From Myxococcales bacterium (GTDB lineage Bacteria > Myxococcota > Myxococcia > Myxococcales > Myxococcaceae), in assembly GCA_009885595.1 (NCBI GenBank), contig VFKJ01000630.1:1-8412 (forward strand): DNA of 8,412 bases, written 5' to 3'. Shown one piece after another: positions 1-5,597 of the stretch. The position numbers and the translations under genes were made by a program. Below the pieces are notes generated by a model. The model saw only the letters and a program-made list of their open reading frames with translations. It searched no databases and had not been told where the DNA came from. The stretch's first letter is position 1. Each line of letters opens with the position of its first letter.

Positions 1-239
1 GGTCGGGGCCGTTTCACCTCGTCAGGCCTGAGCTGGTGATCGAGGTCGCCTTCGACGGCCTGCAGAGGTCCACCCGGCACGGCAGCGGCTTCGCGCTCCG
101 CTTTCCCCGCATCGCGCGGCTGCGCGACGACAAGGCCCCCCAGGACGCCGACACCATGACCACCGTGAAGGCGCTGTTCGAGGCCCAGGTGGGCTCGGGC
201 CATCGGGAGCACGAGCCGCAGCTGAGCCTGTTCGAGTAG
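1..239 (+). CDS. ATP-dependent DNA ligase, C-terminal end (partial, 5' end outside window)
   Basis: This is the last 78 codons of a gene that enters from the left edge; the reading frame starts at base 3 and the TAG stop is at 237-239. The encoded tail begins SGPFHLVRPELVIEVAFDGL and continues through an ALRFPRIARLRDDK stretch. That stretch is the C-terminal OB-fold of ATP-dependent DNA ligases (PF04679 type), including nucleotidyl-transfer motif VI (RFPR...RDDK). The family seals nicks in duplex DNA through a ligase-AMP intermediate. After the fold ends (ALFEAQ) there is a short polar linker and then a terminal QLSLFE, which resembles a DnaN clamp-binding peptide. The internal GTG at 36 is not a credible start because conserved ligase sequence continues upstream of it. 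Whether this is a LigB-like ligase or the type found with Lhr helicases cannot be decided from the tail alone. Confidence 0.87.
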   Translation, partial: SGPFHLVRPELVIEVAFDGLQRSTRHGSGFALRFPRIARLRDDKAPQDADTMTTVKALFEAQVGSGHREHEPQLSLFE

Positions 240-242
240 GCA

Positions 243-256
243 TCCCCCTTGGGGGG
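243..256 (+). terminator. GC inverted repeat after the ligase gene, possible weak terminator
   Basis: Four bases after the ligase stop, a run of five C (244-248), TT, and six G (251-256) can fold into a very short hairpin of four to five pairs with a CTTG-like loop. Only a TTT at 265-267 follows, and not directly, so this is a poor match to an intrinsic terminator. It sits where a ligase terminator would be expected, in the 66-base gap before the kinase start. The role is inferred from position. Confidence 0.22.
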
Positions 257-292
257 AGCGGCGGTTTCGAGCCTGAAACGCGGTTCCTGACC

Positions 293-298
293 TAGAGT
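293..298 (+). promoter_or_regulatory. Putative -10 element (TAGAGT) of a leaderless-type promoter for the kinase operon
   Basis: TAGAGT matches four of six bases of TATAAT, including the important TA and final T. It ends exactly 7 nt before GTG 306, so the expected transcription start would fall on or next to the start codon. No purine-rich Shine-Dalgarno lies upstream of either candidate start, which fits a leaderless mRNA. No good -35 box is visible at 16-18 nt; the nearest alternatives (TTTCGA at 265-270, CTGAAA at 273-278) have poor spacing. The call is inferred from spacing and motif only. Confidence 0.42.
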
Positions 299-305
299 GC
301 GCCCC

Positions 306-2357
306 GTGGATACCCTCGGCTCGCCCACGTGGATCGGGCAGTACCGGCTCACGTCGCGCGTCGCGACCGGTGGGATGGCCGAGGTCTACGTCGGCCGCCA
401 GATCTCTGCCGAGGGACAGTTCGGCCCGATGGTGGCGGTCAAGCGGCTCTTGCCTCACCTGGTGAAGGACTCGGCGATCGTCCGCATGTTCCTCAACGAG
501 GCGCGCATCACCGCGCAGATCCACCACCCGAACGTCGTCACCATCTTCGAGCTGGGCCAGGTCGACGGTGAGCCGTTCATCGCGATGGAGCTGCTCGAGG
601 GGCGCACCTGGGCTGAGCTTCGCCAGCGCGCCGCAGAAGACGCCAAGCGCATGCCCGCAGGCGTCGCCTTGCGGGTGCTCACCGAGGCCTGCCGGGGCCT
701 CGACGCCGCCCACCGCGCGGTCGACGAAGAGGGCAAGCCGCTGGCGCTGGTGCACCGCGACTTCACGCCCGACAACATTCACGTGGGCGTGCGCGGCGAG
801 GTGAAGGTGATCGACTTCGGCATCGCGCGCACCACCGCCTGGGGCGCAGGCACCGAGCCGGGCACCCTCAAGGGCAAGTTCTTCTACATGTCGCCCGAGA
901 TGATCACCGCCAAGCCGGTCGACCACCGCGCGGACATCTTCGCGGCCGGCGTGATGCTCTACGAGCAGCTGTGCGGCCGCCGCCCCTTCACCGGCAACAG
1001 CATCGACGAGGTCGTCGTCCGCATCGCGCGCGAAGATCCCGCGCTGCCCTCTGCGTACGATCCCGCGGTGCCGCGCGCGCTCGAGGCGATCTGCCTGCGC
1101 GCGCTCGCCAAGGATCCGCGCAACCGCTTCCAGACGCTCTCGGAGTTCGTGGAAGCGATGGAGGCCGTCGGCGGCGACTCGGTGCTGGCGACCCAGCAAG
1201 AGGTGGCCGACTACGTCACCATGCTCTTCCCCAAGGAGAGTGACGAGCGCCGCAACACCCTGCGCCGCGCGCGCGAGGCCGATCCTTCCGTGCCGGGAAC
1301 CTCGCCAGCGCAGGGCGTGCAGGCGCCCGCCGCCGCGCCGCTCGAGGTGGCCGACAGGCTCGAGCGCACCAGGCCCACGCCCGCTCGCGCGCCTCTGCCG
1401 GGCGCGGCTCCCGCCCCGAAGCCGCGCCGCGCGATCCTCCCCTTCATCGTGATGGTGTTGGCCGTGGTGGCGGTGGGGGTGGGCATCGTCGCGCTCAAGG
1501 GGCCGCAGCTCACGGCCCCCGAGCAGCTCGCGAAGGCTGAAGCGGCGACGGGCAGCAGCCGCACCAGCGCTCTGGTGGAGCTCGCCAGCCTGCCCGACTC
1601 GACCGATGCCCAGCTCGCGCGCGCCGGGGCGCTGCTGACCGAGGCGAAGGAATGGGAAGGCGTGCTCTCGCTCGTCGACGGCTGGCTGCTCAAGAGCCCC
1701 AAAAGCCTCGACGCCCGCCTGCTGGAAGCCAAGGCCGCCGTGCAGACGCGCAAGGGCAAGCGCGCCGAGGCCGCGGTGAAGGAAGCAGGCGCGATCGCGC
1801 CCACTGATCCGCGCCCCGACGCGTTGCTGGCCCAGCTGCGTGAGCTGCAGGCAGATTCCGGCGCGGCCCTCGAGGCGTGGAACCGGGCCGTGAGCAAGGC
1901 GCCCGGAAACCCGGAGTACCTGGCGCGGCAGGGCTACTGGCTGTCCCAGGGCGGGCGCCTCGACGACGCAGAGGTCGCGCTCACCCGGGCGAACAAGAAG
2001 CGCCCCGATCCCGCCACCACCGCCGAGCTGGGCTTCGTGAAGTACCGCAAGGAGCAGAAGGAAGAAGCGATGCGCCTCTTGCGCTCGGTGGTGAAGGAGA
2101 AGCCCGACCTCCTCGAGGGCCACTACTACCTGGCCACCGTGCTCTTTCAGAAGAACGACCTCACCGCCGCGCGGGCCGAATACCTCGCCGCCGACGCGCT
2201 GGCTGGCTCCGACACCCGCCCCCTGATGGCGCTGTGCGAGATGGAACAGATCCAGCAAACCCCCGAGCTCCCCGCCGCGCAGAAGAAGCTGCGGGAGCGC
2301 TTCCCCAAGGAGGCCGACGCGCTGCTCAGCAAGTGCGCCGCCTCCAAACCTCCCTGA
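306..2357 (+). CDS. Membrane-anchored Ser/Thr protein kinase with extracytoplasmic TPR region
   Basis: This 683-residue Hanks-type kinase phosphorylates protein Ser/Thr residues with ATP. The kinase domain spans about residues 13-290. It has a glycine-rich loop ATGGMAEVY (20-28), the VAVKR lysine K46, a helix-C Glu E65, catalytic loop HRDFTPDN (150-157; D152, N157), DFG at 170-172 and SPE at 196-198, so it looks active. A Pro/Ala/Arg-rich linker (about 325-375) leads to one transmembrane helix at about 377-397. Basic residues just before the helix predict a cytoplasmic kinase and an outside C-terminus. That C-terminus, about 285 residues, is alpha-helical with TPR-like repeats, clearest at about 515-640. 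GTG 306 is preferred over GTG 297 because 297 overlaps the putative -10 box and neither has a Shine-Dalgarno. The stop TGA overlaps the next ATG by one base. The regulatory ligand and targets are unknown. Confidence 0.93.
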   Translation: MDTLGSPTWIGQYRLTSRVATGGMAEVYVGRQISAEGQFGPMVAVKRLLPHLVKDSAIVRMFLNEARITAQIHHPNVVTIFELGQVDGEPFIAMELLEGRTWAELRQRAAEDAKRMPAGVALRVLTEACRGLDAAHRAVDEEGKPLALVHRDFTPDNIHVGVRGEVKVIDFGIARTTAWGAGTEPGTLKGKFFYMSPEMITAKPVDHRADIFAAGVMLYEQLCGRRPFTGNSIDEVVVRIAREDPALPSAYDPAVPRALEAICLRALAKDPRNRFQTLSEFVEAMEAVGGDSVLATQQEVADYVTMLFPKESDERRNTLRRAREADPSVPGTSPAQGVQAPAAAPLEVADRLERTRPTPARAPLPGAAPAPKPRRAILPFIVMVLAVVAVGVGIVALKGPQLTAPEQLAKAEAATGSSRTSALVELASLPDSTDAQLARAGALLTEAKEWEGVLSLVDGWLLKSPKSLDARLLEAKAAVQTRKGKRAEAAVKEAGAIAPTDPRPDALLAQLRELQADSGAALEAWNRAVSKAPGNPEYLARQGYWLSQGGRLDDAEVALTRANKKRPDPATTAELGFVKYRKEQKEEAMRLLRSVVKEKPDLLEGHYYLATVLFQKNDLTAARAEYLAADALAGSDTRPLMALCEMEQIQQTPELPAAQKKLRERFPKEADALLSKCAASKPP

Positions 2358-3058
2358 TGCTCCGTCTGATCCTCAACGCCGATGACTTCGGCTACGACCC
2401 CGCCGTCTCCCGCGGCATCGCCGAAGCGATGCGGCAGGGGGTGGTCTCTTCCACCACGATGATCGTCAACTCGCCCTGGAGCGAAGAGGCCGCGGCCCAG
2501 GCAGAAGGCCTCGCCATCGGGCTGCACCTCAACCTGGTGCGCTTCGAGTCGGTCAGCGAGCCTTCGGTCGAGCTCACCGAGCGCGGCCACCACGATCTGC
2601 AGTTCATCGTGAAGGAGACGCGCGCGCAGCTGGACCGCCTGAAGAAGCTGATCGGCCGCGCCGCCACCCACCTCGACGTGCACAAGCACGCTCACAAGGA
2701 CCCCTCGATGCTCGCCGCCATCGGCATCGTGGCAAGGGAGTACTCGCTGGCGGTGCGCAGCATCGACCCTGCGATGCGCGAGGCGCTGAGGGCCGCGGGG
2801 GTGCGCACCAACGACGCCTTCTTCGGCGAAGCGGGCGACACCGCCTGCTGGACCCCGGAGCACTGGGCCCAGACGCTCGACCAACTGCCGCGCGAGGGCG
2901 TGGTGGAGCTGATGTGTCACCCCGGTTATCGCCCCAGCCAGGTGGCCAGCGGCTACGGCGCGCAGCGCGAGCTCGAGCTGGCCACCTTTCTCTCCCCCGC
3001 CGCCCGCGAAGCGCTCAGCTCCCGCGGCCTGACGCTGAGTTCCTGGGCCGGGGTGTGA
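2357..3058 (+). CDS. YdjC/ChbG-family carbohydrate deacetylase
   Basis: This is a 233-residue protein of the YdjC family (PF04794). Characterised members such as ChbG remove an acetyl group from N-acetylated chito-oligosaccharides in a metal-dependent reaction. Seen here are the N-terminal NADDFG (7-12, D9/D10), a strand with STTMIVN (32-38), GLHLNL with H57, THLDVHKHAH (104-113, several candidate metal or catalytic His), AFFGEA (154-159), and CMCHP-like ELMCHPGY (184-191). The C-terminal LELATFLSPAAREAL region also resembles ChbG. Length is slightly below the 250 or so usual for ChbG, mainly because the loop between H57 and the His cluster is short. No signal peptide is evident, so it is probably cytoplasmic. 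ATG 2357 overlaps the kinase stop (TGATG) and has no Shine-Dalgarno, so expression probably depends on translational coupling. The same frame is open upstream, but that part is kinase-gene shadow. The exact sugar substrate is unknown. Confidence 0.9.
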   Translation: MLRLILNADDFGYDPAVSRGIAEAMRQGVVSSTTMIVNSPWSEEAAAQAEGLAIGLHLNLVRFESVSEPSVELTERGHHDLQFIVKETRAQLDRLKKLIGRAATHLDVHKHAHKDPSMLAAIGIVAREYSLAVRSIDPAMREALRAAGVRTNDAFFGEAGDTACWTPEHWAQTLDQLPREGVVELMCHPGYRPSQVASGYGAQRELELATFLSPAAREALSSRGLTLSSWAGV

Positions 3059-3909
3059 GCCTCACGCGCGATCCCCTGGGCCGCGTTCGCGGTCCGTGGG
3101 TCGCGCTCGTCTTCGCGATCGTCGCGTTCGGGGTCGGCCTGCTGCTCAAGGCCGTCGTCGCGATCGCCGGGTTGTTTGCGTACCGCGACCTCGACTCGCC
3201 GCTGGTGCTCCTCTCCACCCTGCCCACGCTGCTGGCGGGCGTCGCAGCCACCCTCCTCTGCTGGGTCGCCTTTCGGGAATCCACCGGCCTCGTCGACGCC
3301 AGCAAGGCGCTCCGCTTCGGTGGCGGCTTCCTGCTCGGCGGCGCCGCGCTGGTGATCGCCTGCGTGGTGCCTGCGCTGGTGGGGGCGACCTCGCTCCACC
3401 TCAGCGGGCGTGGCGGGGGGGCGCTGCTCGGGGCGGGCCTCATGCAGCTCTTCACCCTCGCCCCGGCCGGGGTGGGCGAAGAGCTGCTGCTGCGCGGGCT
3501 GGGGTTCCAGGCGCTGCGCCGGAGCCTGGGAGACGTCGCCGCGGTGGCGGTCACCAGCGTGGTCTTCGGCGCGCTGCATCTCTTCAACCCCGGCTCCAGC
3601 TGGCTCGCGGTGCTCGAGGTCGCGCTGGTGGGCGCCTGGTTCGGGGCGATCACGGTGCGCACCGGCTCGGTGTGGACGTCGATGGGTCTCCACGTCGCCT
3701 GGAACTTCTTCGAGGGCTTCGTGTTCGGCCAGCCCGTGAGCGGCAACCCCCCCGGGACTTCGCTCTTCGTCGCCGGCCGCCAGGCCGACCCCAGCTTCTG
3801 GTCAGGTGGGGCCTTCGGACCCGAGGCCGCCGGGTGGACGGCCGTGGTGCTCGCCGCCGCGCTCTTGCTGACGCTCGCCTGGCCCCGCCGCAGTGCTGTG
3901 TTGACTTGA
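3055..3909 (+). CDS. CPBP family (CAAX/ABI) intramembrane metalloprotease
   Basis: This 284-residue polytopic membrane protein has about seven to eight hydrophobic segments, roughly 15-43, 49-73, 89-113, 123-138, 160-178, 183-201, 207-225 and 258-276. It carries the three signature motifs of the CPBP/ABI family (PF02517): EELLLRG (142-148, the EExxxR motif), FGALH (171-175, FxxxH) and HVAWN (213-217, HxxxN). In Rce1-type enzymes these Glu, His and Asn residues form the active site of an intramembrane protease. Bacterial members act in processing or protection of membrane or secreted peptides, but most have no known substrate. The chosen GTG 3055 overlaps the deacetylase TGA as GTGA and is followed directly by a short basic tail and the first helix. 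The open frame upstream to 2914 is Arg/Pro-rich shadow of the deacetylase gene. It is probably third in the kinase operon. Confidence 0.9.
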   Translation: MSLTRDPLGRVRGPWVALVFAIVAFGVGLLLKAVVAIAGLFAYRDLDSPLVLLSTLPTLLAGVAATLLCWVAFRESTGLVDASKALRFGGGFLLGGAALVIACVVPALVGATSLHLSGRGGGALLGAGLMQLFTLAPAGVGEELLLRGLGFQALRRSLGDVAAVAVTSVVFGALHLFNPGSSWLAVLEVALVGAWFGAITVRTGSVWTSMGLHVAWNFFEGFVFGQPVSGNPPGTSLFVAGRQADPSFWSGGAFGPEAAGWTAVVLAAALLLTLAWPRRSAVLT

Positions 3910-3928
3910 GACGGACACCGGCTAGACG
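3901..3928 (+). promoter_or_regulatory. Candidate sigma70-type promoter for the ABC transporter operon
   Basis: TTGACT at 3901-3906 matches five of six bases of the -35 consensus. TAGACG at 3923-3928 is a partial -10 (TA and the fourth A match), with a 16-nt spacer. The -10 ends 9 nt before ATG 3938, so transcription would start at or within a few bases of the start codon. The -35 overlaps the last codons and stop of the protease gene. No Shine-Dalgarno lies at normal distance from the ATG, only GGGA directly abutting it. The arrangement resembles that at the kinase start. Confidence 0.45.
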
Positions 3929-3937
3929 ACCGCGGGA

Positions 3938-4876
3938 ATGATCAAGGTCGAAGGCCTCACCAAGTACTACGGAGAGCGAGCGGCGATTCGCGACCTCTCG
4001 TTCAACATCGAGAGGGGCGAAGTCATCGGCTTCCTGGGCCTCAACGGCGCCGGCAAGTCGACCACCCTCAAGGTGCTCGGCTGCGTGCTGCTGCCCACCA
4101 GCGGCAGCGTGTTGATCGATGGCTTCGACGTCTCGCGCGATCCCCACGAGATCCGCAAGCGCATCGGCTTCTTGCCCGACACCCCGCCGCTGTACGACGA
4201 GATGACCGTCGAGGGGTACCTCGAGTTCGTGGCCCAGCTGCGCGGGGTCACCCGCGCCGAGCTCGCCGCGCGCGTGGCTGACGCCATGCAGAAGACCGCG
4301 CTGACCGATCGCAAGGACGACGTCATCGGCAGCCTCTCCCACGGGTACCGGCAGCGCGTCGGCGTGGCGCAGGCGCTGGTGCACAACCCCCGCCTGCTCA
4401 TCCTCGACGAGCCCACCAGCGGCCTGGACCCGGTGCAGATCGTCGAGATGCGCGAGCTCATCCAGAAGCTCAAGGGTGAACACACCGTGCTCGTCTCCAG
4501 CCACATCCTGGGGGAGATCAGCCAGATCTGTGATCGCTACCTCGTCATTCAGCAGGGCGAGATCATCGCCCGCGGCACCGAGGCCGAGCTGAGCAAGCTG
4601 CTGGGCAGCGGCGGCAACGTCGAGCTGGAAGTCCAAGGCCCCGCCCAGCGGGCCATCGACGTGATCATGAACGTGCCGGGGGTGACCGAGGTGACCGTCT
4701 CGAAGCTCGACGGCGACAACGCGGCCCTGCGGGTGGTGGGGGTAGGCGAGCTGCGGCCTGCCGTGATCAAGGCGCTGGTGGTGGCTGAGATCGGCGTGCT
4801 GCGCGTGGACAAGGGCGCCGCGCGCCTGGAGAACATCTTCTTGAAGCTGACCCATGGGAAAGAGGCGGCGTCGTGA
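3938..4876 (+). CDS. ABC transporter ATP-binding protein, GldA/NosF-like
   Basis: This 312-residue ATPase belongs to the ABC-2 exporter class that powers GldA/GldF- or NosF-type systems. It shows an A-loop Tyr near Y10/Y11 (KYYG), Walker A GLNGAGKST (34-42), a Q-loop region GFLPDTPPLY (77-86) with Asp at the usual Gln/Glu position, signature LSHGYRQRVG (133-142), Walker B LLILDEP (153-159) with catalytic E158, a D-loop SGLD (161-164) and switch His H189. After the nucleotide-binding domain (about 1-215), roughly 95 residues form the C-terminal extension usual in this class. The protein is cytoplasmic and would pair with the permease starting at 4873. ATG 3938 is chosen because the canonical MIKVEGLTKYYG beginning follows it. 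The coding regions of the two genes overlap by four bases (GTGA), as expected for a fixed-ratio complex. The transported substrate is unknown. Confidence 0.94.
   Translation: MIKVEGLTKYYGERAAIRDLSFNIERGEVIGFLGLNGAGKSTTLKVLGCVLLPTSGSVLIDGFDVSRDPHEIRKRIGFLPDTPPLYDEMTVEGYLEFVAQLRGVTRAELAARVADAMQKTALTDRKDDVIGSLSHGYRQRVGVAQALVHNPRLLILDEPTSGLDPVQIVEMRELIQKLKGEHTVLVSSHILGEISQICDRYLVIQQGEIIARGTEAELSKLLGSGGNVELEVQGPAQRAIDVIMNVPGVTEVTVSKLDGDNAALRVVGVGELRPAVIKALVVAEIGVLRVDKGAARLENIFLKLTHGKEAAS
4859..4865 (+). promoter_or_regulatory. Shine-Dalgarno for the ABC permease gene
   Basis: AAAGAGG lies 7 nt upstream of GTG 4873, inside the end of the ATPase gene. It supports GTG as the permease start and allows independent ribosome loading in addition to coupling through the GTGA overlap. 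Confidence 0.55.
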
Positions 4877-5595
4877 AGAACATCTCACTCATCACCCGCC
4901 GCGAGCTGCAGGCCTACCTGCGCACGATGAGCGGGTACATCATCATCGCGGTGATGCTGTTCATCGACGGCCTGCTGTTCAACGCCTTCGCCGTCCCGGG
5001 CACCGCCAAGAAGTCGTCCGAGGTGCTGGCCGACTTCTTCACCCTCACCTCGGGCATCACCATGGTGGGCGCGGTGTTCCTGTCCATGCGCCTGATCGCC
5101 GAGGAGCGGCAGACCGGCACCCTCGCCCTGCTCTACAGCTCGCCCATTCACGACCTTGAGATCGTGCTCGGCAAGTTCCTCGCCGCCCTGCTCTTCCTCT
5201 GCCTGTTCTTCCTCTCCACCTCCTACATGCCGATCCTGGTGGCGGTGTACGGCAAGGTCTCGGTGGGCCACATCTTCGCGGGCTACTTCGGGCTGCTGCT
5301 GGTGGGCGCCACCGGGCTCGCCATCGGCACCTTCGGCAGCGCGCTCACCAAGAGCCAGGTGGTGGCGGCGGTGCTCTCGGGCGTGATGGTGCTCGCGCTC
5401 ACCACCTGCTGGCTGCTGGCGAAGGTCACCGAGCGCCCGCTCACCGACGTCATCAACGGGCTGGCGTGGTGGGGGCACTTCGACTCGTTCCGCACCGGCC
5501 TGGTGCACGTGAAGCACGTCGCCTACTTCTGCCTCGTCACCTTCCTCGCGCTCTTCGCCGCCACCCGCGTGCTCGAAGCGCGGAGGTGGAGGTAA
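4873..5595 (+). CDS. ABC-2 type permease, GldF-like
   Basis: This 240-residue integral membrane protein has about six hydrophobic helices: roughly 21-41, 56-75, 97-125, 133-157, 161-184 and 212-232. The N-terminus (residues 1-20, ISLITRRELQAYLRTMSGY) is the amphipathic entry helix common in ABC-2 permeases. A conserved cytoplasmic coupling segment follows helix 2: EERQTGTLALLYSSPI (77-92), which in this family contacts the ATPase. The size matches single-domain GldF/NosY-type permeases, so a homodimer is expected. It starts at GTG 4873, overlapping the ATPase stop by four bases, and ends in TAA 5593-5595 just before the GldG-like gene. The set ATPase, permease and GldG-like protein is the standard order of gld-type exporters. 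Cargo is not inferable. Confidence 0.92.
   Translation: MKNISLITRRELQAYLRTMSGYIIIAVMLFIDGLLFNAFAVPGTAKKSSEVLADFFTLTSGITMVGAVFLSMRLIAEERQTGTLALLYSSPIHDLEIVLGKFLAALLFLCLFFLSTSYMPILVAVYGKVSVGHIFAGYFGLLLVGATGLAIGTFGSALTKSQVVAAVLSGVMVLALTTCWLLAKVTERPLTDVINGLAWWGHFDSFRTGLVHVKHVAYFCLVTFLALFAATRVLEARRWR
5582..5592 (+). promoter_or_regulatory. Duplicated Shine-Dalgarno (GGAGG twice) for the GldG-like gene
   Basis: Two GGAGG copies occur at 5582-5586 and 5588-5592, which are 11 and 5 nt upstream of ATG 5598. They encode the last Arg/Trp codons of the permease. This fixes ATG 5598 as the start, which lies 2 nt after the permease TAA. Confidence 0.7.
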
Positions 5596-5597
5596 CC

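Noticed and set aside
36..239. A complete small gene starting at GTG 36
   Set aside because: The frame is open to the window edge and the upstream residues (FHLVRPEL) are conserved ligase sequence, so this is the end of a longer gene.
243..256. C-run/G-run repeat as a strong intrinsic terminator
   Set aside because: Stem is only four to five pairs with a minimal loop and no adjacent T tract, so it is listed only as a low-confidence feature.
2914..3054. N-terminal extension of the protease gene
   Set aside because: The extension overlaps the conserved deacetylase C-terminus and is Arg/Pro-rich; GTG 3055 in a GTGA overlap precedes the first membrane helix directly.
1877..3058. A 393-residue fusion reading of the deacetylase frame starting inside the kinase gene
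   Set aside because: The first 160 residues are Arg/Pro/Ala-rich out-of-frame kinase sequence; the conserved deacetylase begins at MLRLILNADDFG from ATG 2357.
3650..4888. 412-codon open frame on the minus strand across the ABC ATPase gene
   Set aside because: It lies opposite a gene with unmistakable ATPase motifs; its protein is Arg/His/Ala-rich with no recognisable domain. Long antisense frames are expected from G/C-ending codons in high-GC DNA.
5466..5597. N-terminal extension of the GldG-like gene
   Set aside because: It is out-of-frame permease sequence rich in Arg; duplicated GGAGG before ATG 5598 sets the start.
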